Of a stretch of DNA of 64,000 nt, positions 46,301-58,279 are shown piece after piece. The position numbers were made by a program, and so were the translations under genes. The notes under the pieces are model-generated. The model was not told the origin of the DNA. It saw only the letters and a list, made by a program, of their open reading frames with translations, and ran no database searches. The DNA is from Rhododendron vialii (lineage: Eukaryota; Streptophyta; Magnoliopsida; Ericales; Ericaceae), in contig NC_080569.1 in the NCBI RefSeq assembly GCF_030253575.1, forward strand, positions 25,804,501 to 25,868,500, in the 5' to 3' direction. Every line of letters begins with the position of its first letter. Position 1 is the first letter of the stretch.

Positions 46301-49300
46301 ATGGATCAAACCGGGGGAGGAGAGCTCGCACTGCTCTCCGACCGGGTCCTGGTCAACGGCACCGTAACGGACGTGACTCTGACCGGCGACGGCGTTGTCC
46401 GGTGGACGGAGGGCGGGAGCCAGCGTTGCCTGGAGGTGGACAAGGAGGTCCTCGGGTTCTCCACCGAAGGGCCGAGGATCAAGATCAGGGCCGTCGTCGA
46501 GGGTGCGAAAATCTGCTGCCCCGGGAGCAGGGGAGCTCCGATGAGGAAGACCTTCGTGTTCGAGCCCCAGTCGGAGGACTTGCTGAGAGTTTGGTGCCAG
46601 AAGCTGCAGGATTTCATCGATTCTTTAGGTAATCATTTCGGCTTGCTCGAATCGTAGTGTGCAATTAATGAAGTAGAAAAATCACATGACGTTGTGCATT
46701 TAATGAATTTGAAGGATTAGCTCCTCTCCTTTTTTCTTTTTTCTTTTCCATATATGAGCGGCACGTTTTTCCAGTATTTTCTGAACAATTAACTGCGAAT
46801 TGGCCAGGGTTAAGTATGGGATTTGTTTGCCATAAATGAGATGGTTGTGGGGTCTACATTGTGAACTTTTAAATTTGGTCATTGGACCCATTTCCTTTAG
46901 GCTTCGCTAGGAGTAGGAATTTGATACCCGGGAATCAAATTTCTAGTAATTCAATACCCGGAGTATTTTTTTGTTCGATGTTTAATATTCAGTAATTCTA
47001 TCTAGGAATTAGTTATTTTGAAAATTTACTAGGCAAATATTTCCTTTTTTAATGGTTTGAGTCAAGAATCTAGGATTCTCATGGGGATGGGAGGAATCAA
47101 ATTCCTACTTAGTTTGGGAATGCGATTCCTGGTTGAATATGTTATCGGGATTCAGGAACCACATTCCCATTCCAATCACTTCCGAACTAAGGAATTATGA
47201 AAATATGGCATCACGTTCCCGTTCCTCCTCAAGATTATTGTCATCTAAACTGAGCCTTAGATAAAACTTATGCAATACGAAATTGAGAGACCCATGTGTG
47301 GCTTGCACATATTAAAACTATGTGTTTTGAGATATTTAATTGAAGATAGATGAGTACTTTGGTTTGGACATTCAACGAGTCGTTAAATGCATAGGTTTTT
47401 TTTCCATTGATCAGAGGAAATGATTTTGTCAAAAAGAAAAGTCCAACAACGCACACAAGGAATTCCATCCAAAATACAAAGATAAGAATCTAAAACAACC
47501 CATCAGGAAAACAATAAACAAATTACATAGAAAGAAAACTAAAGCGTTACATATAGACGTAAGCGTCATGCTCGCTAGCACATACTCCAAAGTAGACTAA
47601 AACTAAGTTAGGTAATAATGCTAGTCAAAGATGAAGGAAATAAGCCCCCAAGGGATGCAAAGATCCAAATCGGAGTATACTGTTAAGCATCAATGGAATC
47701 TATATTGGGAAAAAAAACCCCAAAGAAAACTAAAAAACCCCCTAAGAGTCCAATCACTAAGTAGCTCTGAAACATTGATAAGCTCTGTATCGACGAGTTC
47801 CGAACTTGAGGTCTCAGACCCTAGCTCCAAATCCATAATTGAGGGGGTGAGGAAAAGGATAAAGGTGGCGGTACATAGGCGGTAGTAGTAGTAAAGAGAG
47901 GCGGTTTTGGATTGAAGGGAGGCAAAGGGGTGAAGGAGAGGAGAAGATCAATGAAAATGAGGAGGTTCGAAAGAGGAGGGGATCTGAGAGAGGGGAGGAA
48001 AGAAAAAAAATTCTCAGAGGAGATGAGAGAAACCCTCACTAGGAAGGGAGAATAACCAAAGCACTAGAGGAGCCAACCATGGGGAGGGGGAGTCCTCACA
48101 TATGCCTCTATGGCCCCCTCCCACCACAAACCTTATGAAAAAAATCCTTATGAAAAAAAGAAGGGGTAGAGAGTGACGCTAGAGAGAGAGGGGACAAGTC
48201 GAGACATTGAAAAAATTTCACAAATTTAAGACTAGATCATTTTTGTTAAGTGGTACCCAAATATATCAATATACTTAATACTAAAATTTGCTTTCCATAA
48301 TTTCAAAAAACACACTCATTTTCATAGGTTGACAACTTAATTATCCATTAAGATGCTTAATACACACCTAAAGTACATGTGTTCAACAGTTAACTATTCA
48401 TACAAAAAAAGTACACATTTTCATAGGTTAATCACCTATCAGCATACTTAATATTCAAAATAAAGTACTGTGTTCTGTAGACTAATGCAACTTCTACTTT
48501 TGCAATACAAATTTTTTTTTTTGAACCAGGGGGTGGCGCGTGCTTCTCACCCCCATCAATGCCTCCGCCCCTATGCTAATCTCTAGTGATAATGTTTTCC
48601 TTTTTAACTTCTTGTTTTATAACAGGTCGGCCAAAGAGGCTATTTGTCTTTGTGAATCCATTTGGGGGGAAGAAATCTGCATCTAAGATATTCCTTGATG
48701 ATGTGAAACCACTATTGGAAGATGCTAATGTTGAGTTTACGCTGCAAGGTTTGTAGTTCATGATTCTGAGTCCTGGAACGGTTTTACTGTGACTCTTATT
48801 TTTATTGATTTCATTTTGTCACTTTCAGAAACAAAACATCAGCTCCATGCAAAGGAAGTTGTTCAAACATTGGATCTCTCTAAGTATGATGGAATAGTTT
48901 GTGTCAGCGGGGATGGAGTCTTGGTTGAGGTTGGCTGCTTATTATGTGAATTATTGTATGAGAATACATATTATATATGTGTGTGTGTGTATATTCCGCA
49001 TTACAGCTTCATCATCTAACATTATGAGGTACTACTCAAAGTTGTAGCTAGAGTGTTTTGTGATGTTAATAGATATCAATGCACTTTTAGAAGGGATGAC
49101 ACTTCCGAAGTTGAGATGGTACCCTAGAATCCATTGGCTAAGCATTCATTTACCAATCATGTTCTACTAAATACGAAGTGAGCTAAAAATCACAATGAAA
49201 ATCAAATGAATGACTTAGACACTTCAACTAGAAGCCATCCTCCCTTTAAGTTGCTTCCTACTTACCAGTTGTTGGCTCCTGAGATGCTAAAGATCAAAGG

Positions 49301-52300
49301 CTTTGTAAAATTTACAATGTATGTTCCCTTTTCATGGCATCATGACTAGGTTGGTCAAGGAAATATTCTGTTGGGTTTGGACATTGGAAACTAATACACT
49401 TTTATTGAATACCCTTCACTATGCACAAGTACCCATGATACAAGATAACATTTTAGTATACCTCACACTTAGGCACTTCACTATTGTTCACTATCACCTT
49501 AAAGTGTATGCCTTTACTTACACTCTAACACTCACTCACACGTGAGTGTCTTTCACTTGCACTCACACTTTGTGGTCTCACCACACTTACACGAAATGAG
49601 CTCCCATCCCCTATTTATAGGGAGCAAAGGTACTTTAGAGTAGGACAATCCTAGAATAATTCTAAAAGATTTCTAGACCATTCCATCATAGTCTAGAAGA
49701 TTCCGGAAGGTTCTAGCATAAGCCGGGACATTCCAATAGAATTTGGAACCTTCTAGTAGAGTCGGGAACATTCCTGAACAGTGTGGAAGATACCTGAAGC
49801 ATCCAGAGACTTCCGGAGAGTCGGTGATGACTCTCAACATAGACTGCAAATGGATTATTTGCTGAGGTTGACTTTTCAATTGTCATGCAGCGGGAATGGT
49901 GGATTATAAGTAAGGACTGGTACATCACACAAGCCCACCAATGGTGTTTTACACATCTCCGCATCCATGGCATGATTGGAAGTTCATTAAGTGAACCTTT
50001 AAGTTGCAACAGTTAAGGGTGCATAGAAATGTAAACCTCTCACTTGTGATATTGGAATGTCCAATTATGATTTGGCTTGACTTGCATTTTCCTTTCTTTG
50101 AGTTCCAGATCAGAGTCTTCAGACATATTGAATTGCATGATTAGATGCATTGATAGCACCTCCACTTTTTCTTTTCTTTTTTTCTAATACACTTGCAAAA
50201 TTTAGTAGGTAGTAAATGGACTACTTGAGAGAGAGGATTGGAATACCGCAATAAAAATACCTCTTGGAGCAGTACCTGCAGGTTTGTCTACCCAATTTAG
50301 TTAATATTTTATACTCTTCCCTCAACCTTTCAGAAATTATGATTTGGGGCATGGTCCTAGCGAGCAATAGCATTGTAGTTTCTTCAAGGTTTATTTAATG
50401 AATGAAACAAAAGGTTTGTTTCTATATAGCTGTAATCAGGTAAAATATCCAACGAACACCGCCACTGCACGTTCAGTATGGCAATCTTATGCCAGGAAAA
50501 CATTACTCCTTGTCCACTTTTTTCTTTAGAATTTTAAATCTGACGTGATTTATTTTTGTTTGGAGGTACTGGAAATGGCATGGCAAAATCTCTTCTCGAT
50601 TCTGTTGGTCATCCGTGTACCGCATTTAATGCAATTCTTGCAATTATTCGAGGTTGTTTATGCTCTCTATCATGATGTTGTCGGGAAACAGTTAATTACC
50701 ACTTTTTGCTTTCAAATGGGATTGTGTTTGCTACAGAAATAACTGCCAACTCCTACTAATGTCAGGCAAGCGGTGTTCATTGGACGTAGCTACCATCTCG
50801 CAAGGGGAGACCAGGTTCTTTAGTGTCTTGACGCTTGCATGGGGTATGTCAGATATCCATTTGATAGTTTTAAATTTCAAGCTAGTTAATCCTATTATTC
50901 CTTATAGATTGTGTTAGTTATTCATTGATTCTTTGCTGTTAGCAGTAGCTATATTTCCAGCAGTGCTTACAAAATCTTGTTCTTATACAGGTCTGGTGGC
51001 AGATATCGACATCGAGTCTGAGAAGTATAGATGGATGGGCAGTGCTCGCTTAGATTTCTATGTAAGTTCCTGAAGTCTAAAGCGCATTTATTATGCTGTA
51101 TGAAGTCTCATAAAAGAACTGTTTAGAAGTAGTATCTGATATTCCATTTGACGAATCTATCTTTGTTCTTATGGTTCTCTATAAGATTTGCTTTCACATA
51201 GCTATATTCAGTACATAACTTGTTATAAATGTCTTCAAAGCACAAATACTTGACTATTTATTGTAGGAATCTGCTTTTTTTTGCTGCACACCGACTTTGT
51301 GTAAGATCCAGCTTTTTCAATCCCCCTTCTTATAACTACCTCCCGTATATGCCATGAACGTCAACTTGTATCCGTGACACGCATGATGTTTGGCTCCATG
51401 TAGCATTACCAACAGTTATGATACACAAGGTGTTTGGCTTATATAGGAGCAAACGAAGTCCTGTTTAACAATCATCCCATCTCTCTTCTATTGACCCAGG
51501 GTTATTGAGGTAAAGTATGTGGAACTTTCCGCATCCTCCTTAAACTTTGGATCGTCTCCATCATCGCTATTTGTTCAACTCATATTAAAGGTTATAGATT
51601 TGATGAAGTTGACTGTTCTGCTTCCATGTGAAGTACTGTTTAATGTACTAAAGATGAAAACAGCTTTGAAGGTGCAATGAGATGCTATTATTTCCTAACT
51701 AACTTTTTTTTTGCTCGGCTATTATTTCCTTACAACTACTGCATTTCCAGGCTCTTCAGCGAATATTTCATCTCAGGAAATACAACGGGCGTATTTCATT
51801 TGTGCCTGCTCCTGGTTTTGAAGATTACGGAGAGCCGAGCAGTCACATGGGTGAATTTATGGGCCAAGAAATCTGCAATCCAAGCCATGATGAACCTATG
51901 AAGGTTCAGCAAGGTAGCTATAGAGGTCCCACTGTTGCATTGGAGAGCTTGAATTGGAGGAAGATTGATGGTCCATTTGTTTCGGTTTGGCTCCATAATG
52001 TAACATGGGGTGGTGAAAATACCAAGGCAGCACCTGATGCCAAGGTTTTGTATGTTTGACTTATTTTTATCCTTGGGTAAATAACATCAGACGTTTTAGC
52101 GTGGAGCCTACACACAAAAGTGCAGCAATATAGTCATCAAGAAATAGTTATGAAAATGTTACTCTTTATTGACCTCTGATAGTTTCTGCCATAGATACTG
52201 AGTCCTTAAATTTCTACTAAAGACTACTAGATTTTCTTATTTAAGCTTTATTGACTTTTACATTCTTTTTTTGCTGGTTGTACAGTTCTCAGATGGTTAT

Positions 52301-53336
52301 TTGGACTTGATCCTTGTTAGGAATTGCCCAAGGTTAGCTTTGTTAGCACTGATGACAGAACTTAATAATGGGAATCATGTCAAATCACCACATGTCTTGT
52401 ACTTCAAGGTGAGCTCATGATATTAGCTCGGCTTACTGTATACTTATATTATTTTCTTCCAGCAGTAGTTCAGCTTTTTTAATACCTGTCCATGTTGTAG
52501 AGACTACATGGTATTCCAGAGAAACTACAATGACCATGTTGATTATGTATTCTAGATATTCTAATTCCCATGGTAGTTCTGAGACTGCTGATGCAGAAGA
52601 GCAGAAATCTTCATTCTCCATGCTCTGTCTCTGCAACTTCTTAATCTCCCCCTTCCCACCTAGCCTCCTATCGAGGAGTTTTGAGTTATTTCCCGCGAGA
52701 ATTGTTTTTAAGGATATTAATTGGAGTTTGCATGTTCCCTTCTTTTATTGGTTGGCTGGAACACGAGAGTGTGGGGATAGAGATCCATGCTTCGTTCAGG
52801 ATTGTGCTTCCAGCTTCAGTTGTAATAATGAGTCGCTTTCCTGTTCGCATCTGTCTGTCCATTCCAGCATTAGAATCACAGAGATTAAGAACCAAATTCT
52901 TAATTTTCAAGTTTTCTGCCATCCAACCTATTATTCATAACCTTGAAAATTATTTCATACGATCAGGCACAATGTTAGAGCATTCAATTTGAACATTCCC
53001 ATGTGTGATGTAGTTTCGAAGTACTTATCCATGCATGTTAAAAGAACAAAACATAAAACTGAAAGGCAAAATCTACTCAAATGCACCGCTGGTCATATGC
53101 ATATGATTCTAACTTGTTGCTCTGTTTCTCGAAATATATTACAGGTGAAAGCGTTTGTTTTGGAGCCCGGTCCAAGAACCGACGACGCAACAAAAGAAGG
53201 TATCATAGATGTAGACGGCGAGGTCCTGGCCAGAGGAAAAGCAACATACAAGTCCGACCAGAAGGCTCTGATGGCATATGACAAGCTCCAAATAACAGTG
53301 GACCAAGGTTTGGCTACTGTATTTACCCCTCTTTGA
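46301..53336 (+). CDS. SPHK: Sphingosine kinase (plant SPHK, diacylglycerol-kinase-like catalytic fold)
   Basis: Phosphorylates sphingosine or phytosphingosine with ATP, giving the long-chain-base phosphates that act in guard-cell ABA signalling; usually membrane-associated. Ten exons: 46301-46628, 48626-48748, 48829-48929, 50209-50281, 50566-50652, 50766-50843, 50991-51061, 51751-52044, 52286-52408 and 53145-53336. They total 1470 bp, or 489 aa, close to the roughly 485 aa of the Arabidopsis enzymes. Residues 1-109 are the plant N-terminal extension. The catalytic domain begins RPKRLFVFVNPFGGKKSASK at about residue 110. The nucleotide-binding and catalytic motif VSGDGVLVEVVNG is at about 176-188 and PAGTGNGMAKS at about 207-217. 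Near residue 350 lies VWLHNVTWGGENT, and the C-terminus contains DGEVLARGKATYKSDQ. All phases agree. The start is the first in-frame Met and matches the family. Exon 1 is very GC-rich compared with the AT-rich remainder. Confidence 0.95.
46900..47256. mobile_element. PIF/Harbinger-like MITE in SPHK intron 1
   Basis: The left end GGCTTCGCTAGGAG and the inverse of the right end, GGCTCAGTTTAGAT, form imperfect inverted termini. A TTA flanks each side (46897-46899 and 47257-47259). The interior carries GGAATCAAATTCC-type inverted strings. Length is 357 bp with no coding capacity. Confidence 0.65.
47397..48560. other. SPHK intron 1, right part: probable retroposon-derived DNA
   Basis: A poly-T run (47397-47404) leads into sequence resembling the 3' part of a minus-strand retroposon. 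A purine-rich block (GGAGGGG, GAGAGGAG) at 47840-48200 follows. No exon is recognised until 48626. The element boundaries are not defined. Confidence 0.35.
49350..49920 (-). mobile_element. Possible LTR fragment in SPHK intron 3
   Basis: On the minus strand a clear CTATAAATAGGGGATGGGAG promoter-like string lies near 49602-49621. It is preceded by many related TTCCGG and GGAACCTTCT units (49670-49830) and followed by CACT-rich sequence. This layout, upstream repeats then TATA box then transcribed leader, resembles an LTR promoter. Ends, target duplications and internal genes were not found. Confidence 0.4.
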
Positions 53337-55685
53337 CATTCACCAATAACAAAAGTGGGTTTTATGTATGACATTTCTGTTTGTACAGAGTCATACAAGG
53401 AGAATACAGGAATATATGATTTTATCATTTTGGTCTTTTCCCTTTTTACCCATGAAGTTGTATGTTAAAAGAATGACTGCTAAAGTTCAGGGTTTGTTTT
53501 GTTCTTTTGTAAAAATACTGTATAATTTTTGCCCAGGTCAAAATAAGGTCTTGAGCCGAAGTTCTTGTATCCCATTCTTTTTCGCTCCAATTTCCCTGAC
53601 AACCCCATAACTTTTGGGTCTTGGGACTCATGGAATGGAAAGAAATCTATGGAGAACAAAATCGTTAATATGCAGGAATTAGAGGGTTTTGATTAATTAC
53701 TTTTTAACACGAACGCGCGCGAATATGACATGACCTAGCAACACGAAGACTAACCGGGATGAATGTGTTTAGAAAATATGTATACGTTTTGTTTATTGTG
53801 ATATTTATCAAACGGAATTGTAAACGACAAACTTATAGAAAGGTGGGACTTGGAAAATCGCATGAAAAATGATCAATGCTAGTGTTAGAAGCTACGTCCT
53901 TGAGACAAATTTGTCCTTGTTATGGTGCTTACAGATTTTTTTGGACGTTTATCTCCTAGGATGTAATGATCAAAATCTCACAGAAGTAGCATTACAATTG
54001 ATGGGCCTGGTGAACCAACTTGAATTTTTGTACTCTCCCATGTGAAGACTCGAGACTCGCATAAATATGGAAAATCAATCAGAAAAACTATCTACCTGTT
54101 TATAAATGGTTCATCGGAAGTTCCGAATAAGTGTCAATGAATAAACACAACTCTAAGAAAATAACTAATCCATCAAAGCAAAATAAAATCCATAAAAATA
54201 AAATCTTTATTGGCTTTCTTCAATCAATTTATCAAATGGAGATTAATGGAGTCGATTTTCATTCACTTCAATAGGTTTTGGACAAACCAAATATATATTC
54301 TAAAACTAATTCTTCTAACAGAATATGGGTTGGGTTCACATAACTCGAGAAGGGCACGAAGAGCTGTTTTATTTTTTCGTGTTGGTTTGCTAATTTGAAA
54401 TATGACAAAACTCAAACACGACAAGATGCAGCGTGAATGTGATTCGGTTGTTGTTTGGGTTTTGTTTGCTGATTTTATAATTTGTTTGGCTATGATGGCA
54501 TTGAAAATGCAGCATTTTTGTTTGGAATAAATATATTTTCCATATACAATATTTGCAAGTGTGGTATATTCCTATGAGTAAACACTAATACGACATGCAC
54601 TTGCTCCCTATGTAAATAGCACTAGCAGCCTACCAACCACCTTATGTGCAATTGTTTAGCTCCTTAAAAGACTGATGCACACTTTTCGGATGCAAAGCCT
54701 GGGGTGGGTACCATAGCAGGATCTCAAAACCAACAAAGTCCGTCGAGAAGCTGACCCCTTGTGGGGTTAGTGTGGTCAGAATGTGTTCAGTGGTGGACAT
54801 TCGGGCTTGGTTGAAAAGTTGAAGTCTCCGTAGCTTTTTGTTGGGATTAAACATACTTCTAACACCACCTACACATGATGATACATTAGCTTCAGTCCTG
54901 ACATATGTAAGGTCGGATCCTCTACAAATAAAGATACGGTGTGCCAGGACAACAATACTCTCTGGTGGAGGTGATGAGATACCATGTAGATATGCACTTC
55001 TATATTTCCATTTGACTAAAAAAATTTTTTTTTATCGATATGCACTTCCATTTGTAAAACCGGAAAAAAGAGAGTAAAAATACTGCAAAAATGGGTGACC
55101 AATTCATCCTAACAGCTGTTACTTCTTCTTTGTGAGGATTGGTGCCACGCTCCAATTTATGAAATTAAATTATTCAGTAGTACCGAAGCATAGTCACATG
55201 GTGCTCCAGATCATTCTAGAACCACATTTATATAGAGTTCATACACATAGTCGTGGATCCACATAAATATGTGGCATTGGAGTTAACCGTAGCACCACGT
55301 AACCGTGCTGCAGGAGCATTGAATAATTAAACAATTTATGGGCACCCTACGGTATTTCCCCCTTTTAGACACAGCCTGTTGGTAAGAGTTTTAGGTTAGT
55401 ATTGGTTGGCCTTCATCTCTGCTGCCAATGCCATTTATAGATGACCGTTAAGCTTTCTGTTGCCACCTCTCTTCATCCTCATCAAAACAATAGGTGTTGG
55501 AGAAGAGATTGAAGCCCCAAAACCCTTTTTATGATCTCAGAATCAAATAATAATTACAAGAAACAAATAGGGATTGATTGTTCCATTTCTTCTCTTAATT
55601 TTCTTTGAACTATTCTATTGGGTTCCGCCGTTGGAACGAAAAAATCCGTTTGCAACGAAGATCGTTACATAGAAATTCGGCAAGG
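53337..55685. other. Intergenic region between SPHK and the syntaxin gene
   Basis: The SPHK 3' UTR occupies roughly the first 300 bp. A diverged copy of the repeat seen at 57510-57737 lies at about 54800-54990 (AAACATACTTCTAACACC, then ATTAGCTTCAGTCCTGACAT). The syntaxin promoter and 5' UTR should lie in the last few hundred bases. No other gene is evident. Confidence 0.4.
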
Positions 55686-56727
55686 ATGAATGATCTATTC
55701 TCGGGCTCGTTCAAAAGGTACACGGACCTGAAGCAACAGACGCACTTGGACGACGTGGAGACCGGCCAGGCCGGGAACGAGGGTAATCTCGACCGGTTCT
55801 TTCAGGACGTCGAGAATGTCAAGGAAGACATGAGGAGCGTCGAGCAACTCTACCAGAGGTTGCATGAATCCAACGAGGAGAGCAAAACCGTGCACAATGC
55901 CAAAACCATGAAAGAGGTCCGAGCCCGAATGGACTCGGACGTTGCCCACGTCTTGAAACAGGTCAAGCTCATCAAGAGGAAACTCGAAGCCCTAGAGCAG
56001 TCGAACGCAACCCACCGGAAGCTTCCAGGTTGCGGGCCCGGGTCGTCCGCGGACCGAACCAGGATTTCAGTGGTTGGCGGGTTGGGAAAGAAACTCAAGG
56101 ATATGATGGACGATTTCCAGGAATTGAGGGGGAAAATGGCGGCTGAATACAAGGAAACGGTAGAGCGTAGGTATTCACAATAACCAAACTAATTCTATAG
56201 TCTTCGAAAATTATTCTACAAAAACTCGGAAAATAGAATTTATCTCCGAAAATCTGTCCCCGCTCCAATTCTAAATCCTAGTTTCATTCGTGTGTAGGTA
56301 CTTTACAATTACGGGAGAGAAGGCAAATGAAGAAACCATTGAGAACTTGATTTCAAGCGGTGAAAGCGAGAATTTCATGCAAAAGGCAATTCAGGAACAG
56401 GGGAGGGGTCGGATTCTGGACACTATATCAGAGATTCAGGAGAGACATGACGCGGTGAAGGAGATTGAAAAGAACTTGCTCGAGCTGCACCAGGTGTTCT
56501 TGGACATGGCAGCCTTGGTGGAGGCACAAGGTCACCAGCTCAACGACATCGAGAGCCACGTGGCCCACGCAAGCTCGTTCGTGAGGCGTGGGACCGAGCA
56601 ACTGCAGGAGGCCCGGGTACATCAAAAGAGCTCTAGGAAGTGGACGTGCTACGCCATCCTGCTAGGGATTGTTCTTGTTGTCGTCATCCTTTTCCCGCTC
56701 TTGGCTCCGTTGCTGCTTCCAAAGTAG
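55686..56727 (+). CDS. Plasma-membrane Qa-SNARE syntaxin, SYP1 group (SYP123/124/125-like)
   Basis: Mediates fusion of secretory vesicles at the plasma membrane. Its closest remembered relatives act in pollen tubes and root hairs. Two exons, 55686-56170 and 56298-56727, joined within the Arg codon of [10 protein letters not shown], give 915 bp or 304 aa. The Met at 55686 ([20 protein letters not shown]) matches the family start; an upstream in-frame Met at 55605 would add 27 unlikely residues. The Habc helices span residues about 30-160, with the hallmark [14 protein letters not shown] near residues 120-140. The SNARE motif spans about 200-265, with the zero-layer Gln at residue 227 ([10 protein letters not shown]). 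A hydrophobic tail anchor begins at about 277 ([18 protein letters not shown]). The single intron and length fit the group. Subgroup assignment is from remembered sequence and less certain than the family. Confidence 0.94.
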
Positions 56728-57022
56728 AAAGAGAGAGAGATTGGACTACTTTGCCCTGGGAGTTGGAGAACAGGTTTTCTAATGTCCAGATACGATATAC
56801 GAGCATATGTGTTTGTGTGTGTATATTAGAGAGAATAGATGGATGGCATAGCAGGAAGAATGATAATAGGTTTCGGGCATTATTGAAAAAGAGTGTGTTT
56901 CTGCAATGAAGAGAACTTCTAATTGTCTTCCATATGCGGATCTAAAAAAGAAGGAATTGTCTTCCATATTCTTGCACGGTTGCACCTTGTGAACAAGTTA
57001 ATCGGAAACGATTCCCACACAG

Positions 57023-57363
57023 ATTTTTGTGCACATATCATGCACATACATTTTTTATGAGGCCTATATCGGGGTCCCACAAAATGATTCAAACCGCTCA
57101 TCTTTTTTAAAATATTTTTTGGAGGGTTTCTGTAAAAAATCAACTCCAACGGATATCGGTAAAGGCTTTCTCAGAAATCGTAGTGAATCATTCTGTTTTG
57201 CCCTGCGATTTCTGAAAAAGCTTTTACCGATATTCGTTGGAGCTGATTTTTTTACAGAAACCCTCCAAAAAATATTTTAAAAAAGATGAGCGATTCGAAT
57301 CATTTTGTGGGATCCTGATATGAGCCTCACAAAAATGTATGTGCATGATATGTGCACAAAAAT
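57023..57363. mobile_element. Palindromic foldback MITE (341 bp)
   Basis: Nearly perfect inverted arms of about 155 bp: ATTTTTGTGCACATATCATG on the left against CATGATATGTGCACAAAAAT on the right, with the centre near 57193. The arms include GGAGGGTTTCTGTAAAAAA and its inverse. Terminal sequence CAGATTTTTGTGCAC resembles that of the foldback at 59409-59765, so both probably belong to one family. No target duplication is certain. Confidence 0.82.
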
Positions 57364-57509
57364 ATGTGCAAGTGGCATTGTTGCAAATTAATTTCGAAGG
57401 AAGTACTTTGGGCTGTCACAAGGCAGAGGGGCTTTAACTACTGTATCCAACAAACCAGAAGTTCTAAAATCTATTTTTTGAATGTATCACTAGAAATGGC
57501 CAGAAGTTC

Positions 57510-57737
57510 TGCCAATGAGGGGTTGGTTCATCGATTGGAAACTTGTACTTAATTGGACAATGCCCAGGTTCAAGTCCTCATAGCCCCTAAACATACTCCT
57601 AACATTATTCACATGTGGTAGGACCTTAGCTTCGATCCCAACATCGGAGTCTCTTACAAAAAATGGTATTGTGTGATGGGGCAATACTCCCTAATGGACT
57701 ACCATACATGCATTCTATTTTGTTGCACGCAAAAATG
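57510..57737 (+). mobile_element. tRNA-derived SINE or SINE-like repeat
   Basis: It carries a strong pol III B-box, GGTTCAAGTCCTC (near 57568), and sits between AAATGGCCAGAAGTTC (57494-57509) and AAATGGCCAGAAGCTC (57738-57753), a 16-bp duplication with one mismatch. A diverged relative lies at about 54800-54990. The flanks also belong to a longer tandem unit ending in TCACTAGAAATGG, so part of the match may predate the insertion. Confidence 0.65.
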
Positions 57738-58102
57738 AAATGGCCAGAAGCTCCAAAAATCTTTCTATTTTGATGTGTCACTAGAAATGGGATATTACAA
57801 GAGTCTCAAGGTTACACTCAAAGGGTAGCTTTAGGAAAGTGTGGGAAGCTGTGCCACTCTGTCTAATGTGCTGCTTTTGTACAGAAGATTTTTTGGAAAG
57901 GTTGAGAGCTTTATTTTCTTGCCTGCAGGTTTAGAGAGGAGTTGCGTACCCCCTTGGAGAAGGTACTTTTTGTTTTCTGTGTCCTGATAATAAATGTAGA
58001 AATCAGAAGGCTTCTAATAAAGAAAGTTGCTATCAGAAGTAAACTTAAGTTGGGGACAAGTTATTATGGGTTAAAAATTGACAAGTAAACTCACGTATAA
58101 AC

Positions 58103-58279
58103 CTCTTGGAAGCCCAGAGCTTGATAACTACAGAACATGGTAACTGATGATGCCATCCGGTAACAGTAAAACACGACACCAAAGATTAGCGAGGAGCCCT
58201 CGAGGGTACTGCATACGTACTGCAGGTGTTCACTTGTAATGGCGATGCGAGAGTTCCGCTCATGCATATAACACAAAAC
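58103..58279 (-). pseudogene. Orphan exon of an unrecognised conserved membrane protein
   Basis: A 59-codon open block on the minus strand has a good acceptor (AAATGCAG|GTTTTG) and a possible donor (CAAGAG|GTTTAT). It encodes a well-formed segment starting VLCYMHERNSRIAITSEHLQ and running into a hydrophobic stretch (SSLIFGVVFYCYRMASS). The clean frame and splice borders suggest real protein-coding ancestry, with one or two membrane-spanning segments. I do not recognise the family and found no partner exons nearby, so a captured or relic exon is more likely than a working gene. An unannotated small gene is possible. Confidence 0.4.

Noticed and set aside
46291..46632. Arg-rich plus frame and Ser-rich minus frame over SPHK exon 1
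   Set aside because: Shadow frames of a GC-rich real exon.
52530..52992. Open frames of 103-136 codons in SPHK intron 9
   Set aside because: No recognised domain, several overlapping frames of similar length, and the SPHK exons on either side join in phase without them.
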